DNA from: Paracoccus sp. (in: a-proteobacteria)
Lineage (GTDB): Bacteria > Pseudomonadota > Alphaproteobacteria > Rhodobacterales > Rhodobacteraceae
Direction: 5' to 3'
Length of the DNA stretch: 36,694 nucleotides
NCBI RefSeq assembly: GCF_030604785.1
Contig: NZ_JAUVVF010000036.1
Location: 1-36,694 of the forward strand
The translations under genes were made by a program, and so were the position numbers. Positions 28,478 to 36,694 of this stretch are shown one piece after another; position 1 is the stretch's first letter, and each line of letters opens with the position of its first letter. The notes under the pieces were generated by a model. That model was not told the DNA's origin. It saw only the letters and a list, made by a program, of their open reading frames with translations, and did not search any database.

Positions 28478-29506
28478 TCAGGCGGTCCGGACCGCCTCGA
28501 TCATGCGCGCGACATTGTCGGGATCGGCATCCGGCGTGATGCCGTGGCCCAGGTTGAAGATGTGCGGGCCGCCCCGGAAGGCGCGGGTGATCCGCTGCGC
28601 CTCGGCGACCAGTCCCGGGCCGCCCGTCACCATTTGCTGCGGCGCCAGATTGCCCTGAACGCAGCCATCCGCCTGCACATGGCTGGCAGCCCATTCGGCG
28701 GACACGGAATTGTCCAGCGCGACGCAATCCGCGCCGGTCGCCTTGGCGAAGCCGATGTAGCGCTGCCCGGCCTCGCGCGGGAAGGCGATGATGGGCACGC
28801 CCGGATGGCGCGCCTTGAGGGTGGCGATGATCCGCCGTGCGGGCTCGACCGCGAAATCGTCGAAATCCTGACCCTTCAGGCTGCCCGCCCAACTGTCGAA
28901 CAGCTTGACGACTTCGGCCCCCGCCTCGATCTGGCGCGAGAGATAGGCGATCGTCGCCTCGGTGATCAGGTCGATCAACCGCACGAAGCTGCCGCGGTCG
29001 GCATCCTTCAGCGCATGGGCCGGCGCCTGGTCGGGCGTGCCGCGACCGGCCACCATATAGGTGGCGACCGTCCAGGGCGCGCCGGCGAAACCGATCAGCG
29101 TCGTCTCGGCCGGAAGCTCGCGCCGCAGGATGCGGACGGTCTCGTAGATCGGGGACAGCGTCTCGTGGATCGCCTCGGCGGGTTTCAGCGCGTCCAGATC
29201 GGCGGCCGAGCGGATCTGGCTGAGCCGCGGCCCCTCGCCGGTCACGAACCACAGATCCGCGCCAAGCGCCTGGGGCACAAGCAGGATGTCGGCAAACAGG
29301 ATCGCCGCGTCGAAACCGTAGCGCCGTATGGGTTGCAGCGTCACCTCGGCGGCCAGTTCGGGATTGTAGCACAGCGACAGGAAGTCGCCCGCCTGGGCGC
29401 GGGTCGCGCGGTATTCCGGCAGGTAGCGCCCGGCCTGACGCATCATCCAGATCGGCGGGGTCGGCAATGTCTCGCCCGCCAGGGCACGCAGCAGAAGTTT
29501 GGTCAT
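28478..29506 (-). CDS. hemE: Uroporphyrinogen decarboxylase
   Basis: HemE decarboxylates uroporphyrinogen III to coproporphyrinogen III in heme synthesis. The 342-residue protein has the signature [16 protein letters not shown] near residue 17, the [12 protein letters not shown] segment with the catalytic-region Asp, FAGAPWT and the C-terminal [21 protein letters not shown] precedes the ATG. It is divergent from hemC across 74 nt, so the two heme genes probably share a regulatory region. Confidence 0.96.
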   Translation of the reverse strand: MTKLLLRALAGETLPTPPIWMMRQAGRYLPEYRATRAQAGDFLSLCYNPELAAEVTLQPIRRYGFDAAILFADILLVPQALGADLWFVTGEGPRLSQIRSAADLDALKPAEAIHETLSPIYETVRILRRELPAETTLIGFAGAPWTVATYMVAGRGTPDQAPAHALKDADRGSFVRLIDLITEATIAYLSRQIEAGAEVVKLFDSWAGSLKGQDFDDFAVEPARRIIATLKARHPGVPIIAFPREAGQRYIGFAKATGADCVALDNSVSAEWAASHVQADGCVQGNLAPQQMVTGGPGLVAEAQRITRAFRGGPHIFNLGHGITPDADPDNVARMIEAVRTA

Positions 29507-29580
29507 GACGCCTCCTCCGCCCCTTCAAAGCGAGGGACGGGGCGTTGTCAAGCAGCGGGCGGGCGGCTATGGCGGGGGGC

Positions 29581-30522
29581 ATGACACACTTCCCTGACCC
29601 CACCCGCCCGCTCAGGATCGGAACCCGCGGCTCGGCCCTGGCGCTGGCCCAGGCGCATGAGACGCGCGACCGCCTGATGGAAGCGCATGGCCTGCCCGAG
29701 GAGGCGTTCCGGATCGTGGTCATCAAGACCACCGGCGACCGGATCCTGGACCGTCCCCTCAGCGAGATCGGCGGCAAGGGGCTGTTCACCCGCGAGATCG
29801 AGGAGGCGATGCTGTCGGGCGAGATCGACATCGCCGTCCACTCGATGAAGGACATGCCGACCCTGCAGCCCGAGGGGCTGGTGATCGACTGCTTCCTGCC
29901 GCGCGAGGATGTGCGGGACGCCTTCATCTCGCCGCATCACGCCTCGATCGACGCCTTGCCGCAGGGCGCCATCGTCGGATCGTCCAGCCTGCGCCGGCGC
30001 GCGCAGCTGGCCCATCGCCGCCCGGATCTTCGGCTGGTCGAGTTTCGCGGCAATGTGCAGACGCGCCTTCAGAAGCTGCAGGACGGCGTGGCTGTGGCCA
30101 CCTTCCTAGCGATGGCGGGGCTGTCGCGTCTGGGCCTGACCGGGATCGCGCGCAGCCCGGTGGAGCCGTCGCAGATGCTGCCGGCCGTGGCGCAGGGCGC
30201 GATCGGGGTCGAGCGCCGGCGAGACGACGAGATCGCCGCGACGTTGCTTGCCCCCATCAACGACGCGCCCACCGAGCTGCGCGTTCTGGCCGAACGAGCC
30301 TTCCTGGCGCGTCTGGACGGATCCTGCCAGACCCCCATCGCCGCGCTGGCCGAATTGTCGGGCGACCGGCTGGTCCTGCGCGGAGAGATCCTGCGGCCAG
30401 ACGGGACCGAGGTCCATGCCGATAGTCGCGCAGGCGATGCGGCTGAGGGCGTGGCGATGGGCGACGATCTGGCGCGGGCGCTGCTGTCGCGCGCGGGGCC
30501 GGGCTTTCTGGCCGGGGGCTGA
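29581..30522 (+). CDS. hemC: Hydroxymethylbilane synthase
   Basis: HemC polymerises four porphobilinogen units to hydroxymethylbilane. The 313-residue protein starts with RIGTRGSALALAQA, has the HSMKDMPT loop (87-93), GSSSLRRRAQL, FRGNVQTRL and Cys249 in GSCQTPIAA, which carries the dipyrromethane cofactor. I chose the ATG at 29581 for its closeness to the conserved start; ATG at 29569 (adding MAGG) is possible. It is divergent from hemE and convergent with lexA. Confidence 0.96.
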   Translation: MTHFPDPTRPLRIGTRGSALALAQAHETRDRLMEAHGLPEEAFRIVVIKTTGDRILDRPLSEIGGKGLFTREIEEAMLSGEIDIAVHSMKDMPTLQPEGLVIDCFLPREDVRDAFISPHHASIDALPQGAIVGSSSLRRRAQLAHRRPDLRLVEFRGNVQTRLQKLQDGVAVATFLAMAGLSRLGLTGIARSPVEPSQMLPAVAQGAIGVERRRDDEIAATLLAPINDAPTELRVLAERAFLARLDGSCQTPIAALAELSGDRLVLRGEILRPDGTEVHADSRAGDAAEGVAMGDDLARALLSRAGPGFLAGG

Positions 30523-30540
30523 GCGCGCCCCTCGCAAGCC

Positions 30541-31254
30541 TCAATAGCTGCGGATCAGACCGACCAGACGGCCCTGAACCCGGACGCGGTCCTGCGGCAG
30601 GACGCGCGTCTCATAGGCCGGGTTCGCCGCCTCGAGCGCGATCATCGCGCCCTTGCGGCGATAGCGTTTCAGCGTCGCCTCCTGCCCGTCGACCAGCGCC
30701 ACCACGATATCGCCATTCTCGGCGGTGTCCTGTTCGCGGATCACGACGACATCGCCGTCATTGATCCCGGCCTCGATCATCGAATCGCCCGTCACCTCGA
30801 GCGCATAGTGATGTTCGCGGCCGGTCAGCATGGTGCCCGGCACTGCGACGTGGTGACTGACCTCGCTGATCGCCTCGATCGGGACGCCGGCCGCGATGCG
30901 GCCCATCAGCGGCAGATCGACCGCGGGACTGTCCACCACCGACATCGCGCCGCGCGGCCGCAGAGAGCGGCTGCCCTGCACGACGCGCGGGCTGAACCCC
31001 TCGGCCGCGGGGGCGGAAGGCTCGTCTCGGGGCATCAGCGCGTCGGGAAGCCGCACGATTTCCAGCGCGCGGGCGCGGTGGGGCAGGCGGCGGATGAAGC
31101 CGCGTTCCTCGAGCGCGGTCACCAGCCGGTGGATGCCGGATTTCGAGCGCAGGTCCAGCGCGTCCTTCATCTCGTCGAACGAGGGCGGCACCCCGTCGCG
31201 GCCCATGCGCTTCTGTATGAATTCCAGCAACTGGATCTGCTTCTTCGTCAGCAT
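30541..31254 (-). CDS. lexA: LexA repressor
   Basis: LexA represses SOS genes and self-cleaves when RecA is activated. The 237-residue protein has an N-terminal winged-helix domain (about 1-70), a loop with the Ala122-Gly123 cleavage site in RIAAGVP, and the protease dyad Ser158 (GDSM) and Lys196 (TLKRY). The start is the ATG before [15 protein letters not shown]; an ATG three codons upstream is possible. The promoter (-35 TTGACG, -10 TAGAAC, 17-nt spacing) overlaps a perfect GTTC-N7-GTTC SOS box, so autoregulation is expected. It lies downstream of moeA on the same strand. Confidence 0.96.
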   Translation of the reverse strand: MLTKKQIQLLEFIQKRMGRDGVPPSFDEMKDALDLRSKSGIHRLVTALEERGFIRRLPHRARALEIVRLPDALMPRDEPSAPAAEGFSPRVVQGSRSLRPRGAMSVVDSPAVDLPLMGRIAAGVPIEAISEVSHHVAVPGTMLTGREHHYALEVTGDSMIEAGINDGDVVVIREQDTAENGDIVVALVDGQEATLKRYRRKGAMIALEAANPAYETRVLPQDRVRVQGRLVGLIRSY

Positions 31255-31273
31255 GGCCCGCAATCCCCCAAAA

Positions 31274-31288
31274 GTTCTGTTATTGTTC
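31274..31288. promoter_or_regulatory. SOS box (LexA operator) of lexA
   Basis: GTTCTGTTATTGTTC is a perfect match to the alphaproteobacterial LexA site GTTC-N7-GTTC. It lies 20 nt upstream of the lexA ATG and covers the -10 hexamer. A further half-site GAAC (31294-31297) gives an extra inverted pair with the inner GTTC. Confidence 0.9.
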
Positions 31289-31313
31289 TAGACGAACAGG
31301 CGAATCTCGTCAA
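31285..31313 (-). promoter_or_regulatory. Sigma-70-type promoter of lexA
   Basis: On the minus strand, TTGACG (31313-31308, five of six matches) and TAGAAC (31290-31285, four of six) are 17 nt apart. The -10 box shares bases with the SOS box, as expected for repression by LexA. Confidence 0.75.
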
Positions 31314-31350
31314 CAAACTGAGCAGATCAGGGTGAAGAAAGCGTTAATCG

Positions 31351-32529
31351 TCAGGGACCAAGCGGGATGTAATCGAGGGTTTCGCCCACCTCGCGGGCGG
31401 CGTCGCCTGCGGGGCGGATCAGCAGCGCATCGGCAGAGGACAGGACCGACAGCAGCGCGGAATCCTGGTTGTCGAACGGGTCGGCTAGGGGCAGATCATC
31501 GCCCGGAATCAGTCGCGCGCGCAGGTAGTGTTCGCGGGGCCCCTCCGGGGGCAGTGGGCGGGCAAGCCTGGCGCGCAGACGTCGGGGCCCGGGCATCAGT
31601 CCTTGCATGGCGCGCAGCAGAGGCTGCATGAACAGGATCCCGCAAGTGACTGCCGAGACAGGATTTCCGGGCAGTCCCAGCAAGGGCATTCCGGCCAGCC
31701 GGCCCGACAGGAGCGGTTTGCCCGGGCGCATCGAAATCTTGTGGAAATCGCGCTCAAAGCCCTGATCTTCTGCGATCTTTCCGATCAGATCATGATCTCC
31801 GACCGACGCGCCGCCGATCGTCACCAGAAGATCGGCGCCGCGCGCGGCATCGAGGGCCCTCTGCAGGTCTTCGGCCGTATCGCGGGCGATGGGAAGAACG
31901 CGCGGCAATCCGCCGGCCTCGGCGGCAAGGGCAGCGATTGCCAGATCGTTCGAGCTGATGATCTGCCCCTCGCCGGGTGTAGCGCCGGGCGCCACCAATT
32001 CGTCGCCGGTCGCCAGGATGGCGACGACCGGCTGCCGGGCGACCCGGATGTGCGGGACGTTCATCGCCGCAAGAAGCCCGACATCCGCTGCCGACAGCCG
32101 CCGCCCCGGCGCCAGACGGTGGCCGGCTGCAAAATCGCCGCCGCGCGGACGGATATGGCGGCCGGCCGAAGGGCTTGTGACCGTCACCCGGTCGCCGTCG
32201 CGCTGCGTGTTCTCCTGCATCTCGACGCGGTCGTAGAAGGCGGGGACAGGCGCGCCGGTAAAGATGCGGATCGCGGTGCCGGGGCGCGGGGTGCCGCGCC
32301 AGGGATGGCCTGCGGCGGCCTCTCCGATGATCTCGAGCGGGCCAGGCAGGTCGGCCTCGCGCAGGGCGTAGCCATCCATCGCCGCGCTGTCAAAAGGTGG
32401 CTGGGTGAGGGCGGTCGCCGGGGCGTCCAGCAGCGCCCGCCCATAGGCCGCGTCCAGTGCGACAGTCTCGGCGCGCGGGGCGGGGGCCAGTGCCAGGACG
32501 CGGGCCAGGGCCTCGGCGACGGTGATCAT
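31351..32529 (-). CDS. moeA: Molybdopterin molybdenumtransferase (MoeA)
   Basis: MoeA inserts molybdate into adenylylated molybdopterin. The 392-residue protein has the N-terminal [22 protein letters not shown], the central [12 protein letters not shown] with [30 protein letters not shown] and [12 protein letters not shown]. One segment is unusual: after GAPVP the usual small-residue stretch (as in PAGADAVVMQE) reads [10 protein letters not shown]. The ATG overlaps the moaC stop by 4 nt. Confidence 0.94.
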   Translation of the reverse strand: MITVAEALARVLALAPAPRAETVALDAAYGRALLDAPATALTQPPFDSAAMDGYALREADLPGPLEIIGEAAAGHPWRGTPRPGTAIRIFTGAPVPAFYDRVEMQENTQRDGDRVTVTSPSAGRHIRPRGGDFAAGHRLAPGRRLSAADVGLLAAMNVPHIRVARQPVVAILATGDELVAPGATPGEGQIISSNDLAIAALAAEAGGLPRVLPIARDTAEDLQRALDAARGADLLVTIGGASVGDHDLIGKIAEDQGFERDFHKISMRPGKPLLSGRLAGMPLLGLPGNPVSAVTCGILFMQPLLRAMQGLMPGPRRLRARLARPLPPEGPREHYLRARLIPGDDLPLADPFDNQDSALLSVLSSADALLIRPAGDAAREVGETLDYIPLGP

Positions 32530-32999
32530 GGTTCGGCCCGGTAGGGTCCGGACTTGCCGCCGGTCTTGGAGAGCAGCCTTATCCCACTGATCTCCATCCC
32601 TTTTTCAGCCGCCTTGAGCATGTCGTAGATGGTCAGGCAGGCCGTGGTGACGGCGGTCAGCGCCTCCATCTCGACGCCAGTCGGGCCGGTCGTGCGGACG
32701 GTCGCCGTCACACGGATGCCGGGCAGCGCCGGATCGGCGTCCAGCTCCAGCGAGACCTTGGACAGGGGCAGCGGATGGCAGAGCGGGATCAGATCGGCGG
32801 TGCGCTTCGCGCCCATGATCCCCGCCAGCCGCGCGACCCCCAGCACGTCACCCTTGGCCGCGCCCCCCTGGGTAAGGGCCAGCGTCTCGGGCGTCATGCG
32901 AACGACCCCCTCGGCCACGGCCTCGCGCAGCGTGGCGGGCTTGGCCGACACGTCAACCATATGGGCCTGACCCGACTGGTCGAAATGCGTCAGGCTCAT
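32526..32999 (-). CDS. moaC: Cyclic pyranopterin monophosphate synthase (MoaC)
   Basis: MoaC converts the MoaA product to cyclic pyranopterin monophosphate. The 157-residue protein has the family segments [37 protein letters not shown] and the C-terminal KTGGKSGPY. Length is normal. It overlaps trpC upstream and moeA downstream by 4 nt each, so Moco genes ride on the trp transcript. Confidence 0.96.
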   Translation of the reverse strand: MSLTHFDQSGQAHMVDVSAKPATLREAVAEGVVRMTPETLALTQGGAAKGDVLGVARLAGIMGAKRTADLIPLCHPLPLSKVSLELDADPALPGIRVTATVRTTGPTGVEMEALTAVTTACLTIYDMLKAAEKGMEISGIRLLSKTGGKSGPYRAEP

Positions 33000-33787
33000 G
33001 CCGCGACATCCAGGATGGCGCGGGTGGCCGCGGTCACGTCGGCCTGCCGCATCAGGCTTTCGCCGATCAGGAAGCGCCGGGCGCCGATCTGCATCATCGC
33101 GCCCAGATCGGCGGGCGTGAACAGGCCGCTTTCGCAGACAAGCTGCCGGTCGGCCGGGATGCGGGGCGCCAGATCACGGGTCACGTCCAGCGTCACCTCG
33201 AAGGTCTTGAGGTTGCGGTTGTTCACCCCGATCAGCGGCGATTTCAGCGCCAGCGCGCGGTCCAGTTCCTCGGCGTCATGCACCTCGATCAGCACATCCA
33301 TGCCCCAATGGATCGCGGCGTCCTCCAGATCGCGGGCCAGCGAATCCTCGACCGAGGCCATGATGATCAGGATGCAATCGGCGCCCCAGGCGCGGGCCTC
33401 GGCCACCTGATAGGTGTCATAAAGGAAATCCTTGCGCAGCGCGGGCAGGTCGCAGGCCGCGCGGGCGGCGGTCAGATATTCGGGGGCGCCCTGAAAGCTG
33501 GGGCCGTCGGTCAGCACCGACAGGCAGGCCGCCCCGCCCGCCTGATAGGCGCGGGCCAGGGCGGGGGGGTCGAAATCGGGGCGGATCAGACCCTTGGAGG
33601 GGCTGGCCTTCTTGATCTCGGCGATCAGCGCCGGGCCGGTCTCTGCGGCGCGGTCGAGGGCGCGGGCAAAGCCGCGCGGGGCATCGGCGGCGCGCGCCTG
33701 CGCCTCCAAGTCGGCCAGCGGACGGGCCGCGCGGGCGGCGGCGATCTCGTCCAGCTTGTAGGCCTTGATCTTGTCGAGAATGTTCAT
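32996..33787 (-). CDS. trpC: Indole-3-glycerol-phosphate synthase
   Basis: TrpC closes the indole ring in tryptophan synthesis. The 263-residue monofunctional TIM-barrel protein has [57 protein letters not shown] and [10 protein letters not shown]. There is no fused TrpF. It lies 44 nt downstream of ung and overlaps moaC by 4 nt. No clear promoter is visible in the short gap. Confidence 0.96.
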   Translation of the reverse strand: MNILDKIKAYKLDEIAAARAARPLADLEAQARAADAPRGFARALDRAAETGPALIAEIKKASPSKGLIRPDFDPPALARAYQAGGAACLSVLTDGPSFQGAPEYLTAARAACDLPALRKDFLYDTYQVAEARAWGADCILIIMASVEDSLARDLEDAAIHWGMDVLIEVHDAEELDRALALKSPLIGVNNRNLKTFEVTLDVTRDLAPRIPADRQLVCESGLFTPADLGAMMQIGARRFLIGESLMRQADVTAATRAILDVAA

Positions 33788-33831
33788 GCCCCGGTTCTAG
33801 CCGCACGGGCCGTCCGGGGGAAGGGGGCGGA

Positions 33832-34470
33832 TCAGCTGGTCCAGTCGATCCGGCCCCGACCCGATGCGGCCAGCCAGTCGTTGATCCGGCTGAAGGGGCG
33901 TGAGCCGAAAAAGCCCCGTCGCGCCGAAAGCGGCGAGGGATGGGCGCTGGCGATGGTCAGATCGCCCTCGCGCGGCAGGCCGGCCAGCGCCTTCTGCGCG
34001 TGGTTGCCCCACATCAGGAAGGCCAGCGGACCGTGCTTCTGCGCCTCGGCCACGGCCTGCCGGGCCAGCCGGTCCCAGCCCCAGCCCGCATGCGCCCCCG
34101 CCTGACCCGGCAGCACGCTGAGCGAGGTGTTGAGCAGCAAGACTCCCTGTTCTGCCCAGAAGGACAGATCGCCATTCGCGGGAACGCCGCCCAGATCGGC
34201 TTGCAACTCCTTGAAGATGTTGGCCAGAGACCGAGGCAAGGCCACGCCGCGTTCCACCGAAAAGGCCAGCCCGTTGGCATGGCCCGGTGTCGGATAGGGG
34301 TCCTGTCCCAGGATCACGACGCGCACCTTTTCGGGCGGCGTGGCCTCCAGCGCGGCGAACAGGCGCTCGGGTCCGGGCAGAAAATCGGGCAGGGCGGCCA
34401 GCCGGTCGCTGATGGCGGGCCATTCGGTGCGGAAAAAGGGCAGATGCGCCCAGGCAGCGGGCGGGGTCAC
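33832..34470 (-). CDS. ung: Uracil-DNA glycosylase, family 1
   Basis: Ung removes uracil from DNA. The 212-residue protein has the catalytic loop [16 protein letters not shown] with Asp57, [19 protein letters not shown] and the His loop [13 protein letters not shown]. It starts with GTG at 34470, overlapping the trpD stop (GTGA). Its place between trpD and trpC is unusual, since the neighbours are tryptophan genes. The 44-nt gap to trpC is the only break in an otherwise overlapping run. Confidence 0.95.
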   Translation of the reverse strand: MTPPAAWAHLPFFRTEWPAISDRLAALPDFLPGPERLFAALEATPPEKVRVVILGQDPYPTPGHANGLAFSVERGVALPRSLANIFKELQADLGGVPANGDLSFWAEQGVLLLNTSLSVLPGQAGAHAGWGWDRLARQAVAEAQKHGPLAFLMWGNHAQKALAGLPREGDLTIASAHPSPLSARRGFFGSRPFSRINDWLAASGRGRIDWTS

Positions 34471-35486
34471 GATTCGGGCGCGCCGGTGACCTCGGCCAAG
34501 GTGGCCAGCCGGGCGCGGGCGGCGCCGCTGTCGATCGACTGCGCGGCCATCGCCGCCCCCTCGCGCAGGTCGGGCACGCGCCCCGCGATCAGCAGGGCCG
34601 CCGCCGCGTTCAGCAGGACCGCATCGCGATAGGCGCCGGTCTCGCCCTCAAGCAGGGCGCGGAAGGCGCGCGCGTTCTCGGCAGGCTCGCCGCCGATGAT
34701 CGATTCGAAGGGGTGGCGGGGAAGGCCCGCATCTTCGGGCGTGACGGTGAATTCCTCGATCCGGCCATCCTTCAGCGCCACGACGCGGGTTTCGCCCGCG
34801 ATGGTGATCTCGTCGGTGCCGTCGCTGCCATGGACCAGCCAGGCGGCATCGCTGCCCAGATCGCGCAGCACCTCGGCCATCGGGCGCAGCCAGGCGGTCG
34901 AGAAGGCGCCGGTCAGCTGGCGGCGCACGCCCGCCGGATTGGTCAGCGGCCCCAGCAGGTTGAAGATCGTGCGGGTGCCCAGTTCCGCGCGGGGCGGGCC
35001 GACATGGCGCATCGCGGGGTGGTGCATCGGCGCCATCATGAAGCAGATGCCCGCGCCCGTGATCGCCTGCTGCGCCACGGCCGGGCCGCCCATCACGTTG
35101 ATCCCCATCTGCGTCAGCGCATCCGCCGCGCCGGATTTCGACGACAGGTTGCGGTTGCCGTGCTTGGCGACCGGCACGCCCGCCCCCGCCACGACAAAGG
35201 CCGTCGCGGTCGAGATGTTCAGCGTGCCCTTGCCGTCGCCCCCCGTGCCGACGATGTCCATCGCGCCATCAGGCGCAGTGATCCGGTTCATGCGCGCACG
35301 CATCGCACCTGCGGCGGCGGCGATCTCTTCGACCGTCTCGCCGCGCACGCGCAGCGCCATCAGCAGGCCGCCGATCTGGGCAGGGGTGGCGGCGCCGTCG
35401 AACAGCGCGGAAAAAGCCTCGGTCGCCTCTGCGCCGGTTAGGGCGCGTTCGGCGGCAATGCCGATCAGGGGCCGGATGTCGGTCAT
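34467..35486 (-). CDS. trpD: Anthranilate phosphoribosyltransferase
   Basis: TrpD joins anthranilate and PRPP. The 339-residue protein has the PRPP-binding [32 protein letters not shown], the anthranilate-site [16 protein letters not shown] with [14 protein letters not shown], and [11 protein letters not shown]. It is a monofunctional enzyme. The ATG overlaps the trpG stop and its stop overlaps the ung GTG. Confidence 0.97.
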   Translation of the reverse strand: MTDIRPLIGIAAERALTGAEATEAFSALFDGAATPAQIGGLLMALRVRGETVEEIAAAAGAMRARMNRITAPDGAMDIVGTGGDGKGTLNISTATAFVVAGAGVPVAKHGNRNLSSKSGAADALTQMGINVMGGPAVAQQAITGAGICFMMAPMHHPAMRHVGPPRAELGTRTIFNLLGPLTNPAGVRRQLTGAFSTAWLRPMAEVLRDLGSDAAWLVHGSDGTDEITIAGETRVVALKDGRIEEFTVTPEDAGLPRHPFESIIGGEPAENARAFRALLEGETGAYRDAVLLNAAAALLIAGRVPDLREGAAMAAQSIDSGAARARLATLAEVTGAPES

Positions 35487-36073
35487 GCGGCGTCCTTGCG
35501 GGCCGCGCAGCGGTCGAGGAAGTTGCGGATCATCTCGTGCCCGTATTCCGAGGCGATGGATTCGGGGTGGAACTGCACGCCCTCGATCGGCAGCGCCTCG
35601 TGGATCAGGCCCATGATCGTGCCGTCATCCGAGGTCGCGGTGACGCGAAGGCAATTGGGCAGCGTCTCGGGCTGGACGGTCAGCGAATGATAGCGCGTCG
35701 CGTTCAGGGGCGAGGGCAGGCCGGTGAAGACCCCCGTGCCGTCATGGCTTATCGCATCGACCTTGCCGTGCAGGATGCGGTTGGCGCGCACGACATGGCC
35801 GCCGAAGGCCTCGCCGATGGCCTGGTGGCCCAGGCAGACGCCGAACAGGGGCACGGCGCGTTCCGCCGCCGCCCGGATCAGGTCGAGGCAGATCCCCGCC
35901 TGCGCGGGATCGCAGGGGCCGGGCGAGATCACGATGCCCTCGGGCGCCATGTCCAGCGCCTCGTCCACGGTGATCTGGTCGTTGCGGCGCACCATGACCT
36001 CGGCCCCGGCTTCGCCCATGTAATGGACGAGGTTCCAGGTGAAGCTGTCGTAATTGTCGATCAGAAGGATCAT
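35483..36073 (-). CDS. trpG: Anthranilate synthase glutaminase subunit (TrpG)
   Basis: TrpG supplies ammonia from glutamine to TrpE. The 196-residue class I glutamine amidotransferase has [28 protein letters not shown], the nucleophile Cys80 in [15 protein letters not shown] and the His/Glu pair in [11 protein letters not shown]. It heads the run trpG-trpD-ung-trpC-moaC-moeA. TrpE is not in the window. Leader reading frames upstream contain no Trp codons, so a classical attenuator is not supported. I find no convincing promoter in the 179-nt region shared with the divergent gene. Confidence 0.95.
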   Translation of the reverse strand: MILLIDNYDSFTWNLVHYMGEAGAEVMVRRNDQITVDEALDMAPEGIVISPGPCDPAQAGICLDLIRAAAERAVPLFGVCLGHQAIGEAFGGHVVRANRILHGKVDAISHDGTGVFTGLPSPLNATRYHSLTVQPETLPNCLRVTATSDDGTIMGLIHEALPIEGVQFHPESIASEYGHEMIRNFLDRCAARKDAA

Positions 36074-36252
36074 GATGCACCCGTCTCAGGCAGTTCGGGG
36101 CCTTGGCATGGGGGCGGTTTCCCCCCGCGAAAGCGTCGGCTATAGATGGGCCAAAGCGCGACCAAGGGTCAAGAGCGGCATTCACCTTGCCCCTTCGGCG
36201 GCAGGGACAGGCAGCGTTGAGGCAGAGCGATTCGGCGCGGGAAGAAGGGCAG

Positions 36253-36694
36253 ATGGCAGGCGGGTTCTTTCGTGGGGTGATCCATGGCGCGGGTGCGGCT
36301 GCGGTGCTGATCGTGGCGGGTTCGCTGGTTCTGCCGCTGCCCGAGCCGCCTGCGGATGTGCTTTCCGACCCGCTGCCGACCGCGCCCGAGACGCAGCCCG
36401 CCGTGCCTGAACCCGCACCTTCCGAGGGCGGTCCAGCCCTCGGGACGCTGGATCTGCCGGTCGGGTCCGAATTCGGCCGGTCGGGCGATCTGCCACCGCG
36501 TCTGCCCGCGCCCGTCAGCGGCACGGCGGCCTTGCCTGCGCCTGCGCCCGCCATCGCCCCCCCGGCCGCAGAGCCCGCGCCGGTCGCCGCGACCGGTGGC
36601 AACGAGCCGCCCGAGACCGCGCCCGATCCCGATGCGCCCTCGCGCGGCCAGCCCCTGCCTGTGGCCGACAGCCCCGCGCTGGACCTGCCCGGCG
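36253..36694 (+). CDS. Probable divergent polysaccharide deacetylase (YibQ-type), 3' end outside window
   Basis: Only the first 147 residues are visible, and the frame stays open to the window end. They comprise a short N-terminus MAGGFFRGVIHG, a membrane anchor (about 13-28), and then a long Pro/Ala-rich, low-complexity periplasmic stretch. AGAAGGGC precedes the ATG. In Rhodobacter sphaeroides a yibQ gene is reported next to trpGDC, and its relatives have this anchor-plus-proline-rich start. The catalytic-like domain is not visible, so the assignment rests on context and architecture. A TonB-like or other anchored protein is an alternative. Confidence 0.5.
   Translation, partial: MAGGFFRGVIHGAGAAAVLIVAGSLVLPLPEPPADVLSDPLPTAPETQPAVPEPAPSEGGPALGTLDLPVGSEFGRSGDLPPRLPAPVSGTAALPAPAPAIAPPAAEPAPVAATGGNEPPETAPDPDAPSRGQPLPVADSPALDLPG

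Noticed and set aside
36120..36180. Promoter candidate TTGACC with a TATAGC for trpG
   Set aside because: The spacing (22 nt) is too long and alternative pairings match poorly.
36074..36252. Possible tryptophan attenuator upstream of trpG
   Set aside because: The two short leader frames on the minus strand code for peptides without Trp, and only a weak 5-bp stem is visible.

Overview
This is a high-GC window of ordinary chromosomal DNA from an alphaproteobacterium, most likely a Paracoccus-like member of the Rhodobacterales. Four things point there: a ccoGHIS cluster with an FNR box ahead of it, short-form hisG paired with hisZ, a lexA gene carrying the alphaproteobacterial SOS box GTTC-N7-GTTC, and the block trpG-trpD-trpC-moaC-moeA-lexA. 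Genes are tightly packed, many overlap by 4 nt (ATGA or GTGA), and no gap without a gene exceeds about 230 nt. I found no rRNA, tRNA, CRISPR array, insertion sequence, phage gene or replication origin.

Layout. 1-1285: a polyphosphate kinase 2 gene cut by the window edge, carrying two near-identical PPK2 units in frame. 1377-3007: a DUF1007 protein coupled to a NicO-type nickel/cobalt transporter. 3058-7397: FNR box and ccoG-ccoH-ccoI-ccoS for maturation of cbb3 oxidase. 7394-10655 (minus): hisS-hisZ-hisG. 10712-14518: slyX, purA, a DUF2842 protein, thiN and ispG, with two related hairpin repeats directly after purA and ispG. 14583-18408: moaA (minus), a lipoprotein, an AlkD-like protein (minus) and aroA. 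18460-22865 (minus): prpE and maeB. 23037-27478: a coupled nucleoside salvage operon cdd-deoA-deoB-add-upp. 27545-30522: a SPOR-domain protein, hemE (minus) and hemC. 30541-36073 (minus): trpG-trpD-ung-trpC-moaC-moeA, then lexA from its own promoter. 36253-end: the N-terminal part of a probable YibQ-type divergent polysaccharide deacetylase.

The genes serve housekeeping needs: microaerobic respiration and copper delivery, metal uptake, histidine, tryptophan and aromatic synthesis, molybdenum cofactor, heme, isoprenoids, purines, nucleoside salvage, C3/C4 carbon metabolism and DNA repair. I see no undescribed defence, mobile or secretion system. The observations most worth a second look are smaller: the tandem PPK2, composition patches inside hisS and the 3' end of ccoI, the paired intergenic hairpins, a LacI-like palindrome at maeB, TTTGCAAA sites upstream of prpE, and ung inserted into the trp operon.
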